From Stropharia rugosoannulata (taxonomy: Eukaryota; Basidiomycota; Agaricomycetes; Agaricales; Strophariaceae), in assembly GCA_028532985.1 (NCBI GenBank), contig JANCIK010000013.1:2294001-2358000 (forward strand): a stretch of DNA of 64,000 nt. The letters run 5' to 3'. The notes beneath the pieces are model-generated. The model was not told where the DNA came from. It saw only the letters and a list, made by a program, of their open reading frames with translations, and searched no databases. Below are positions 19,271 to 30,315 of this stretch, piece after piece (the first letter of the stretch is position 1; every line of letters starts with the position of its first letter). The translations under genes were made by a program, and so were the position numbers.

Positions 19271-22200
19271 ATGAAGTCACTCGTACTCCTACTAAGCATA
19301 GGCACGGTCTTCTCTGGGGTGAAAGCCCAGACTGGGCGTTAGTACTCTCTCTGATCCCTAGAGTAATACGTGACTGCCGCTGACTGTTTTACACTAGTCG
19401 CGCCCAAGAAATATCTTTCTTTACCTTTGGGTAATGTGAAGCCTTCGGGCTGGCTCATGGATCAGGTAAGTCTAAATAGATGCAAAATACATTGTCAGTG
19501 GTCTGTTCAAGCTGAAATCTCTATTAGTTGAAGGTTCAGACAAATGGGCTTGCCGGTCATGAACACGAGTTCTACGACTAGTAAGAATATCGTGACAAGT
19601 GCAATATTTCAACGATCTTATCACTTTTAGTGTCGCCCAGACTGACTGGATGGGAGGAGATTCCTTCTACTCGAATCTTGAAGAAGGTGAGAATTTAATC
19701 TATTGGTCACATATTTATTATTGAGATTACCTTGACATATTTTATAGCCGGAAGCTACTGGTTTGTGTGTATATATTGCATTTTTGTAAAGACCGTTGCT
19801 CACGTTGCGTCTTGTTAGAACGCGATGGTGCCCAACGGTGTTCTGGTCAATAGTTCTGATATCAATGCGAGGACATCAGCGTTTTTGTCCTATGTTCTCT
19901 CTCATCAAGACTCTACTGGTTGGCTTGGACCAGAGGTAAACACCACAAAGCCTAGATATCTATGGGGAAGGTAACTTCGATATTCGATAAGACTACAAGT
20001 CTCCCTTTAATTAATACTACAATTAATCTGACAGGTACCCCTTCATGTTCGGTGCCATTCAAATGGTCGAAAGCAATCCAGCACTAACCGATCAAGTGGT
20101 CACGGCCTTATACAAGTTTGTCAACTTGGCCAATACAATGTTGCATGCTGGAGAAGGCGTCGAACCATGGACACAAACTCGTTGGGAAGATTTTGTGATC
20201 ACACTCCAGTGGTAAGAATGGAGGTTGGATTGGATGGCTAGAAGAAATTAACAAAATTGATTCAATAGGCTCTATGATAACCACCCCAACGGGAACGAAG
20301 CTCTTTTAATCGATACTATGGAGCAACTTAAATATACAGGCGTGCCTTGGGAAAAGGTTTTCAGTCCAACAGTAAGTTTCGCATAAGATCCCCTTACCAT
20401 TCTCGTTGCTCATGTAGAATTTTACGTAGTACTTCCCCCAGGGACCTGGTTAGTATCAGACTATCATTGTTCTACAACCCACGGAATATTGAACGTCTTT
20501 CTGCTCTAACAGTTGAAAATCTCCCCGTAAGAAATCTATTCATCCACTCTTTACAATTATCCTCACTTTATTTCAGAATCCTTTCAATCTCCCGTTGACG
20601 GTGAGTTGCATTCTTAGACAAATGATTAGAAAACGAGCTGATCTTGCGCCCTAGTGGCATGGTGTTAACATGGCAGAGGGCCTCAAAGCCCTTCCATCTA
20701 CCTACCGCTTTACCCATAACCAGTCTGGTAAGTCCAGCCCCACTAGGAACTGTTAAGATACATCCTAACATACACCTGTGTGAAGACTTGGACGTCGCTA
20801 GCCAAGGTTGGGATTTGCTTTTCCAATACCACGGGCGCCCGTCCGGTATCTACGCAGCGGATGAATATCTTGCCGGATTAGAGGCCGTTCGAGGGTGAGG
20901 ATATCAGATCTTATAGAGTTGCAATATTATTGACGCATTAAATTTTTAGAACCGAACTATGTCTCGTCGTCGTATGCAGAGTTTTGATTCTCAAATAGCC
21001 TTCTATCTCACCCCATGTATAGGAAACTATGTTTAGTGGCTCCTATCTCTACCAAGTAATTGGAGATCCCAAGTTCCCCGACCGCGTACGCTCCATATCC
21101 AACGGGTATTGCTACCTTCTGCTGACGTCGCTTCTAGGTCGAAAGAATTGCATACAACGCCCTCCCTGGAACTCTGACAGGCAGTAAGTATAATAAGAAA
21201 TCTTTTGGTTGCGCTTTTCGGAGTGAACACCGTGGTAATATAGATATGTGGTCCCGTCAGTACTTGCAACAACAGAACCAGATTGCTGCTCAAAACATGA
21301 ACCCGTAAGCGAGTTTTTGTTATCTAATTATCGGTCTCTCACCATGTATCCTTGTAGGAACCCATTCCCCCTCGATGGGTAAGACAGGCTTGCTGACGCT
21401 ATTCTATGACATTAAATTTCTATAATAGTCCATACTCCAACGTCTTTGGTCTCGAGCCAAATTACCCGTGCGTTACGCTTATCTCAAATGTGTCGCATAT
21501 AAATTTACAATCTTCAAAGTTGCTGTACCGTCAACCACCCACAGGGGTGGCCCAAGTTTATTACCAATGCTTTCGTCGTCACTCCAGACCAGTCTTCTTT
21601 GGTTCACCTCTATTTGGGTCCTTTCGAGACATCAGTTACACTGTCCGGAGGTAAGTAACGGAGTATCTCGTGGTGGTATTTGTAATATTTACCTTTGCCT
21701 TCACGTTTAGGGAATCAAGTCAAAGCCGTCGTCGACACTCAATACCCATTTAGCGACACTCTGACTACTACCATCACAGCAACTTACGCATTTACCTACT
21801 ATGTCCGTATACCGAGCTGGGTTGTTGGAGGGACCATCGCAATCAATGGTGGCGCAGCTCAACCCGTTAGCCCTGTTAACGGCTTGCAGGCAGTCGCAGC
21901 GGGAACAGGCACAACCAAATTCATTCTTAACTTGCCTGCGCCCATCACGATAGGTCTGTTCTCTAATCTTTTACAACCAGTGTACTGACTTACCCATCTC
22001 TACTTACTCAGAGAACCGACCCCAAGGGTCTATCGCTGTGCACCGTGGCCCACTACACTACGCTTTAGACAGTAAGTCTTCTGTTTCTTCACAGGATTTT
22101 AAAAATAACTCATATCATCCCAGTTGCTCGCAATCAGACTGTTCTTGCACAGAATAGTGAACAGCCCATGGCTGTTGACCTGCAATTTGAGGCTACGGCG

Positions 22201-22540
22201 CCCTGGCAATTCGCAATTGATCCATCGACACTCAAATTCGACGCTGGCATTACCGCCCCTGCACTCCCTTCTCCAATCTTTGACTCGGGGAAGCCTCAGC
22301 TGAGCATTAGCGTGTCCGCGTGTCCAATTGTCTGGCCTGTCGCAGGAAGCACCTTTGCAGCATCTCCACCTACTAACCCGAACTGCACTGGACCTGCAAC
22401 AACTATCAAGCTCAGTCCCTACGGCGTAAGCAGTTGTTTCTACTCCTGCGTTTATTTTTGTCATTGACTGACGTCCCTGTTTGAATACATAGGCTACTAA
22501 ATTGAGAATCGGGGAGTTCCCTGTTTTCAGTTCAGCGTAA
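19271..22540 (+). CDS. Secreted GH127/DUF1680-like glycosidase (beta-L-arabinofuranosidase family)
   Basis: ATG at 19271 with signal peptide (MKSLVLLLSIGTVFSGVKAQ), many short introns and stop TAA at 22538-22540. The mature start (APKKYLSLPLGNVKPSGWL), MGGDSFYSNLEEAGSYW, LGPEVNTTKPRYLWGRYPFMF, TWHGVNMAEGLK and GAIQMVESNP fit the (alpha/alpha)6-barrel DUF1680 family, and the C-terminal half is beta-sandwich. Bacterial HypBA1 binds zinc through one Glu and three Cys, one of which is the nucleophile. Here TELC and, after splicing across codons near 21470-21525, YPCCTVNHPQGWP preserve ELC and the adjacent CC pair. Likely removes arabinofuranose or a related sugar outside the cell. The exact substrate is unknown. 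Confidence 0.82.
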
Positions 22541-22707
22541 ATACCGGCGGTAATGGTCTATGAAGCCTGTTAGGTGACCGAGTCTGCGATTGATATTGAT
22601 AGTTCTAAGACGTTCGTGATTTAGTTATTTAGGATTTACTACATTGGTTTTGGTGTTTTATCGTTTGGGGAGAAATTAACAGCATATGTTTGTGATGTCT
22701 GTCAAGA

Positions 22708-24522
22708 TTAATCTTCCCTTTTCTTTGTATCATCCGGAAGAAATGAAGTTCCGGCTATCCCAAGGAGCGCAATGGAGAAGCAAACAATATATGTTAGGTT
22801 TCCACCTAGGAGGTTATGTTGCAAAGAGAAAGCGTAAAGTGACGAGGCAAAAGTGGGCGCTACTGTTCGTGAAACAGAAGCAGCCATTTGTGCAAGGCTG
22901 TTAGCGGTACCCATAGGACCGCCAGGGGGTACACTTTCTACAATTATAACTTGCATTGCACCTGTAGCACGGTCCAGGTATGTTAGCTGCGAGCTTAAGA
23001 AACGTAGTGGCACAGTACATACCATATGCAAAATAGTTCATCACATAACAGAAGAAGTGTAGAAATATACAGATGAGTATATATCCATCTACATAGCCTG
23101 TACGCTTTACCAGGAACGTCATGACAGGGTAGACTGAAAAACAGAGAAGTAGACTGCATATAGACACCCGGAAGACTCTGTATACGCCAAAGCGGCGCAG
23201 AACCGGCCCCATAACCAACGCCTGAATGATTGAGTTAAGTATACCGAAAGATGCCATCGTAGCACCAATGTGGAAGGGGTCAAGGCCAAGCCCACCATTC
23301 TGAGTGGACGTAGACCAGAAAAGTGGGAGAAGGGCAGTTTGAAGCATATCACAGAATGCCAAGAACCCGTTTGCGGCTACAGAGAGAATAATTGGACGGG
23401 AAAGAACGTCGCTAAACTTTGGAATCTTGATTTCTGGGACCCCTCCAGCTACAGAACTCAGAATCTTGTTCGGGATACTGCCAGGGGAGACTTCAGCGTT
23501 GAGCAAAGGTGTTCGTTCTGTCACGGTCGTATTCCCACTTGGGCTCCGCTCAAGGCGTTTCTTATGTACGCGCTTTGCTACAGCGGAGGGTAGAGTCTAA
23601 ATCAAAGTACTTATCAGGGCTACTTCTCGTAGGTCACGTAGGAAGCAACTCACCTCTTTCAAGAGTATAGAGGAAACAATGAACGCGATACATGTTATGC
23701 CCCCTGCCGTAGCACATGGCAAGAAGTATGGGTGCCGCTCCAAGAACTGAATCCGGCCAAGAGTATCAGGCCACCGCTGTGCTGGGTTGGAGAGTGTACC
23801 GCCGATAAGTTGTCTGTGTGCACGGGTATTTGGTAAACGAGCTTCTCAAAACGAACAAAATATTTCTACTGGAGACTCACCCGGCCATAGAGCCAATACT
23901 CCACGCTAACGGCATAAGGGCAAAGGCATCTGCCCTATTGGTAGCGTCGGTTGACTATGGTTCACTTCAGTAAGTAATTTAAAAGAATGGTTTTCGTGAC
24001 TACTAACCTCTGCAATAATGGTTTTGGCCACACCTATATTACCGTTGAATATACCCTGCATGCATCGAGCCCCTACCAAAGGCCAGAACGTCGTCGAGGT
24101 TCCAAAAACGAGCATTGAGAAGGTGAGCCCCAGAGGGCCAAGCAGCAGGGTTGAACGCCTCCCAAAACGGTCGGATGCATACCCCCAAGGAACGACAGTC
24201 AAAGCTTCCGAAAAGAAGAAGACTGATTCCTAATATACCGATACATATATTGTAAGTTTTGAGCACTTTACAACGACAGTTGTCCACGTACAATTAAGCC
24301 CCCATAATAGCCCGTTTTGCGCTCATCATGTCCTGTAATACCAGTCGCGCGTATAAACTGGTTGATGAACGGGTAAATACACATAGCTGTCATGGGCTCC
24401 GCGAACTGTAGAAGACTGGTGCAAATCAACTGTGATACGGGCAGGCGGGTCCTAGTCTTCGTTCCATTCTGATTATCTTCAGATGACTGCTCAGACCGAT
24501 GAGCTTCTGTGTCAGCTTGCAT
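22708..24522 (-). CDS. MFS transporter (DHA1-like), paralogue 1
   Basis: Start ATG at 24522 (MQADTEAH), chosen because all four paralogues begin MQ(A/T) here. Six exons and stop at 22708. Helix 1 region LPVSQLICTSLLQFAEPM...IYPFINQFI, then the MFS loop 2-3 signature WGYASDRFGRRSTLLLGP, GIFNGNIGVAKTIIAE, the conserved LSNPAQRWPD loop, a central loop with TERTPLL, and the second half LDPFHIGATMASFG, VLRRFGVYRVFRV, VESVPPGGPMGTANSLAQM. About 12 membrane segments are expected, as in drug:H+ antiporters and fungal relatives. All exons seem intact. Substrate unknown. Confidence 0.85.
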
Positions 24523-26104
24523 AGTGGGAGGTGGGAGCTTCGCTGCCTCAGGGGTCAACTCGATATGACCTCTTTCCGGTACTACTGGATATATAAGCGG
24601 CCCTCCCAATTAAATAAACCGAGTGTCTGTTCCGTTGTCGGAAAGCGATTAATGAATGAGATCCCCATCACGTTAGTGGAGTCTTCCCTGGTGGGCGTAA
24701 TTAACTTAGAGGACGTGACTTGAATTGAAGGGGTGCATGATGATATGACTGGTCAAGAATAACCGTAAACCTGATAAAACACTAACAACGTACTTGTAGT
24801 CAAGCTCAAGCTGCCTGAGGCTGTAGACAAAAGGCGAAGTTCTGATACCCAATCACCTTTAGAGGCTTGACGGAATCGTTAAGAAAGTCTGCTTGCGGGC
24901 CTGCTCATAGCCTCATACTGTATCAGTGCGTAGTCTTAGCGCCGGCCAGCTACGTATAGGCTAGTTTGCCAACCCTGTATCAGAGGCCTGGAATGCTATA
25001 TAAATAATCTTAGACTTGGTATTAGACATACTATCAAGTTCTTTGACTTACTACATAGCTTGTACTTATGTGCCGCCATATGGACATCTGCATTCTGACA
25101 TACTCAGAGCTGTCGACAGTAACAAGACGTCTAGCTCTGAGACCTGAATACATGGTAAAACTACTTCAACCTATGAAAAACCGATTGTAAGCCGAAGAAG
25201 GGGTCATTAAGCCGCTATACTATACATACGTGGCAGTGGATTCAGGGTCCTCAGTCTATGTCATCCGTATCAAAACAGCCTGCGTCACCGAAAACTTCAA
25301 ACCAACCGAGAGGCTTAAACACCCATACTGGCGAAGAAGAAAGATAACTTGAATAGCCGGACAGGCAGTTCATCTGATCTTCTTGCTTTCTGGATGCCTA
25401 GAAGCAGACATTTCATCAATCAAGTAAGTGCATTTTAAGACAAAAATGAAAGCATGAGAGACTCGAGAGCCCATAGCTGACATCCAGCTTGGAGCTTAAC
25501 CGCAAGAAATGTACATGGAACCTGAAGCTTGAAGGCCTGAAGGCCTGAAGGAACTTGGTAGGGACTCGCATTCCATACTTATTCATTGGTTTAACCGGCC
25601 GGTCGGCAAAATCGGCTTGTCTATACCGATGATAGCCGCAAAAAGTTCTTACCAGATGAGGCAGTTTCATTTCCCATGTAAGTAAGTACTTTAGGGTCAC
25701 AGGAGCACCGACATCAGCTTGATAGTGCAAGTCTTATTTGGATCATACAGATTTTGGCTATTATTTCCGAGTTCCATTCCCATTGCATAATTTCACGGCT
25801 TTTCGCGGTTTATTCTAGTATGCGAAATGAACGGCTCGGGCAGGCTGGCCCCTGACTAGCTACTTCGTGGTGTGGGATAGTGCTCAAGCTTCTAGTTTAC
25901 TTGACGAAGGCTGACAGAAGTTAGAGCCGTCGTGTAGGGCACTGAATCTGAGTTTAGTCTGTATAAGCCTAACTGAAAAAATACTGGTACTTCAATCCCT
26001 TTCATTGACATAAGACATGCAGTCATCTATAGCCTATTCCTGCAAATATTGGACATGTATTCTTTTTATCTAGTCTAGGGAAGCTCACAAGGGGCAAGAT
26101 GAAT
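24523..26104. other. Intergenic between MFS paralogues 1 and 2
   Basis: About 1.6 kb without a recognisable gene. It contains a small 8 bp tandem (GAAGGCCT) near 25528-25550. Several short frames have no family features. Confidence 0.5.
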
Positions 26105-27809
26105 CTATGACGATGATGTTATGGTTGCCTTTGATGGAGAGTCCTTGGGTAGAAATGTGGTCCCCCAGACTCCGAGAAGTGATATAGATAAACAGATAAT
26201 ATAAACCAGGTTCCCATTGGCCAGGTTACTATGCTGGAGCGAAAACGCAAACAAAGAACTGGCAAAGGTGGGTGCAAAACTGCGCGCCCCCGAGCCGGCC
26301 ATTTGTGCAAGTCCATTCGCAGTCCCCATGGGTCCACCTGGTGCGACGCTCTCCACCACGATAACTTGGATACTGCCTTTATTATAGAATAAGTACAACA
26401 ATTCTTTAAGCAAATGATCATTGCTTACCATAGGCGAAAGCGGCCCCCATTTGACAGAGAAGCTGCACAGCCATGCACGCGACGACGAGCCAGTTGACAT
26501 GTCCGGCGCGTTGTGCAAAGAACTTCATGAGGGGAAACATCGAGAAAGAGATGAGATAGTTCCGTACAGCGACACGGAACACCCTGTGTACTCCAAAACG
26601 TCGCATCACGGGTGCCATGAACTTCAGCTGTATGGCGGCGTTGATCAGCCCTGCAGCAGCCATTGCGCTTCCAATGTGGAATGGATCAAGTCCAAGGCCA
26701 CCAAGTGGTATAGATGTAGACCACATTAAAGGCACAAGGACAGCACTGCTCATGTCACAGAACGCGAGTGACCCATTAGCGACTACTGATAAGAGGATTG
26801 GACGGGTAAAGGCATCTCTGAATTTTGGTTTCGCTAAGGGGTCCGGCGCCGAGTCTGTGCCGAGGAGAGGAGATTCCTCTGTTGCGTCGGCCGCATGAAG
26901 GGGCCGTTTTCCTTTATCTTTCTCGACGAGTGATGGCAAAGTCTAAAAGAGCTAAATATAATGCAATGATAGAAAGCAAGATGATTACCTCTTTCAAGAG
27001 AAAATAAGGGACAACGAAGGCAACAAATGATAAAAATCCAGCTGCTGCGCACGGCAGAAAGTAGGGATGCTTCTTCAAATATTTCAGTCGACCAATACCA
27101 TCAGGCCACCTTTGTGCTGGATTAGAAAGCACGCCGCCTATAAGAGCGCTAAACATGCGGCTGTAAGTCATTATGAACATCGCTGAAGCTACCAAATTGT
27201 ACTCACGCAGTTGTTGCGCCAGTTACCCATATCATTGGTAAGAGTGAAAACGCGTCTGCCCTGTTAGTTGAATCTGTTGACTATGTTGCAAAAAGAAAAT
27301 TCATAAGAATAATGAGAGTTAATGCAACATAGTTTAGATCTTTGAATATTTACCTCAGCCATTACACTTCTGGTGACTCCTATGTTCCCATTGAATATTC
27401 CTTGCATACACCGGGCTACTACCAACGGCCAAAATGTGGTCGACGTTCCAAAAATTAACATGGCAGCTGTTAGCCCCAGCGGTGCAATCAAAAGAATTGG
27501 CCGTCGTCCATAACGATCAGATGCGTATCCCCAAGGAACGACGGTAGCAGCCTCGGTGAAGAAGAAGAGAGATTCAACGATGCCACCGTAGTATCCGGTT
27601 TTCTTCTCGTCACCTCCCGTGATACCAGTTTCCCGTATGAACTGGTTTATAAAGGGGTAGATGCAGAAGCCGGTGAGCGGTTCAGATAATTGTATAAGAC
27701 CAACACAGATCATCTGCGCTACTGGTAGGGGCGTCCGTTTGAACTCATTTTGGCGTTGTTCAGAGGAGTCAGTGGTAGGAGGTGGCACCGTTAGCTCTTC
27801 CGTTTGCAT
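26105..27809 (-). CDS. MFS transporter (DHA1-like), paralogue 2, lacking the first intron
   Basis: ATG at 27809 (MQTEELTVPPP), stop at 26105. Same fold and motifs as paralogue 1: IYPFINQFIRETGITGGDEKKTGYYGG, WGYASDRYGRRPILL, GIFNGNIGVTRSVMAE, LSNPAQRWPDGIGRL, LDPFHIGSAMAAAG, VMRRFGVHRVFRV, VESVAPGGPMGTANGLAQM. The first intron present in the other three copies after YYGGI(I)V is absent here, the frame running straight from GGIV to ESLFFFTEA. Later introns are conserved. Frame intact throughout. Substrate unknown. Same orientation as paralogue 1, so a tandem pair. Confidence 0.85.
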
Positions 27810-28238
27810 AGTGAGGCCAGAGGAGACGTGCTGGTTGTTTGTAACATCTTTAGAGTGGAAATACTTATACAAAGTACAAGAGATCATTTATCAACACGAG
27901 GCCTTTGAGTCATTTCAAGCGAAGCTTCCTTTCGGAGCATAGCAATCAAAAATACATATGCTGAATAATATTGTTACCTGACATAACGTAGCCGACTGAG
28001 TTTATATTTAGTTCGACGCGCTCCGTTCCCAGCGCCAACATGTCACTGGAATTTTGCCCTTACTACTAAGTACTTGCGCCAGATACTAGCTTATCGTTGA
28101 TTGTAACAGAATCAAGCACTTCCTTTGATGTGAGTGATCCATACAAATTTTATTATCATCATCAATTGTGTAATCTACTATGTGCTCATCATAAAAAACC
28201 ATACTCTGCAGATAGGTTTGTACATTGTCTATGTTGCC
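27810..28238. other. Intergenic
   Basis: Promoter side of MFS paralogue 2 and 3' side of the Cys-rich secreted protein gene. No further gene seen. Confidence 0.5.
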
Positions 28239-29264
28239 CTATGACTTCTGACTCAGTTCCTCGTCTCCGTGACTATCGACAGCCTCCCCAGTAATTTCGT
28301 GATCATCGGGCTCCGCAAACTCTCCGAAGTGTCCCATGAAATTGAGTTTGGTTATGCCTTTCGCCTTGGACACTATGTCATGTACAACCTCCGAGAAGGA
28401 TTTGCCGTCCGACTCATGCTCTTGATTGGAAAGCTTGCCAACCAATTCCTCGGGATGTCCACCAGCTTCTGATTTGCCCACTGGAAGAGAAAGATTTCCC
28501 GTGGAAGGCGCTCCGCCAGGGCCTGGAGTCAATGGAACTGGACTAGCGAGAGGTATGCCACCGCCCTGCCATCCCTGCCCCTGTGGTGGAGTTAGTCTAT
28601 GTGGTTTTCTCTGCTTGCGGAATGGGTGCTGAACCCTACTAGTATCTGGAATACTAGGGATTGGAAGCGGAACCTGAACTGCAGGTGCCGGACTGCCGAT
28701 AGGCGCTCCAGTGGTATGGGCGCTAGTTGGAGTAGGAAGAGCTGTGGTGGCGGGAGTCGTCGTCTTTACAAGGCGAGTGCTGACGCTGGTTCGGGTTACT
28801 GTACGATTAGCGCTTTTGGTGCTCGTGGCTGTTGTCGTGTGCGTGGTTGTAACCGGAGACGATTTTGGTTTTTTATGCTCCTGTGGAGGGCAGCAATACG
28901 CTTTAGTTCCAAACCAGCAGTAGCTGCCGTCGCCCCTCTTGTCGCGTCTGATCTGCACGTCTCCAGGCTTGCATCGTCCAGCGCAAAATGGCGCGGTTCC
29001 ATTCCAGTAACATCCTTTGCGCCGCGCCATCCTTTTGCGCCGCAGTTGCTCTGTCTCCACGCCAGCCAGTGCTTCAGGGAACTCGTCTTCGGGAAATTCT
29101 TTATCGTCCTCTACTATATCTTCTTCAGGCGCCGGACACACCGCTTCCCCGGAGGTCAGCGATGAGATGACATCAGGCGCGCGCTCGACCTCAAGAAGAG
29201 TCTGAGATCGTGCAACGAGAAAGGTGATAGCTAGGATGATAAAGACAGAATAACCATGCCTCAT
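28239..29264 (-). CDS. Secreted protein with six-Cys module and Thr/Pro-rich tail
   Basis: Single-exon frame of 341 residues. Residues 1-20 are a signal peptide (HGYSVFIILAITFLVARS). Residues 41-70 are acidic, followed by a dibasic stretch (RRKRMARRK, 75-83) resembling a Kex2-type processing site. Directly after it comes a compact module with Cys at 85, 94, 98, 116, 124 and 125 (KGCYWNGTAPFCAGRC ... YCWFGTKAYCC). The remainder is Thr/Ser/Pro-rich and disordered, likely O-glycosylated. I know no named function. Similar CYWxGTAPFC modules occur in other fungal secreted proteins as far as I recall. Possibly a pro-protein. Confidence 0.78.
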   Translation of the reverse strand: MRHGYSVFIILAITFLVARSQTLLEVERAPDVISSLTSGEAVCPAPEEDIVEDDKEFPEDEFPEALAGVETEQLRRKRMARRKGCYWNGTAPFCAGRCKPGDVQIRRDKRGDGSYCWFGTKAYCCPPQEHKKPKSSPVTTTHTTTATSTKSANRTVTRTSVSTRLVKTTTPATTALPTPTSAHTTGAPIGSPAPAVQVPLPIPSIPDTSRVQHPFRKQRKPHRLTPPQGQGWQGGGIPLASPVPLTPGPGGAPSTGNLSLPVGKSEAGGHPEELVGKLSNQEHESDGKSFSEVVHDIVSKAKGITKLNFMGHFGEFAEPDDHEITGEAVDSHGDEELSQKS

Positions 29265-30315
29265 AGTCGACTATGTCTCGATACGTGCTGATGGCTAGCC
29301 GGTCTCGGGGATATGTTAAAGCTGCAGAAGAAAGCGCCGTTGTTGTCTCAATTGATTATATAGGCACTTAGCATTCCAAGATTCCGCCTGCTTTCAATCG
29401 CTGAAAGCTCGCAGAAAGGAACATACCATGCCCGATGTTCATGTCGGAAACAGTGGTCGAGACAGACGCCAAGAGGCAGAGGAATCGTCCCCGCCTCTAG
29501 AATCTGTCCCTTCTTCCAAAGGTTGATTTTTCTGTCATTACAATAATCGTTCAGATTCATAAAAATAGGAAGAGATCAAAGGTCCACACTACTAGTAGCT
29601 AGCTATTGAGATTCAATATTCAATCTTTACCCTGCGAGACCCAGGACATTTTCTTGACTATGCCATAATCCATAATTCTTTGACAGGTAGCTGAAGGGAA
29701 CGTCCATTCTTCCGAAATAAAATATGAGAAATATGACAGCCTATTAATTATTTGAAGGCATGCCCTGTTCACATCTACGTTTGGGTGGGTAAGTCTCCTG
29801 TACCAAGTCGCATAGAATAGGCACTGAGATGACGTTAACTACTATGTAAGATATGTATACAATGCCCATATCGCGTCATTTATAAGATACTGGGTATAAT
29901 ATTAATACGGAAGTCGGGACGCCGACGTACTACTATTTATATATCAACGGTCTTGCAAGGACTACACAGTGAAGAAAATATGACAGCACGGGCTGCTATA
30001 TATTGTTGGATGGGATTTCAAAAGAAAGATACTATCGTAATGGCACAAAAAAGAGTAAACGACGGCAGGCAGATGTTCAGTGGTGGGAGGGCATTAGAAA
30101 TTTATAATCATAATATACTACGGTCAGGTAGGTCGCAACGGGCGCCTAGTATTGCAAGCCATAAAATGGGGAAAGAATCGAGAGCGCGACAGACAAGATA
30201 GAGAGGGATAAAAATCAACAAGATACACGGGGCGCAGTCACTTGAACCACATTTGAACAGGGCGTACTCGGGACTGGCGACAGCCTATTAGCCAATCCAA
30301 CGCCAGATTGTCGGT
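29265..30315. other. Intergenic
   Basis: About 1 kb, AT-rich, between two minus-strand genes. No gene recognised. Confidence 0.5.

Noticed and set aside
28599..29165. 188-codon plus-strand frame
   Set aside because: Antisense to the Cys-rich secreted protein, which has a signal peptide and an ordered Cys module.
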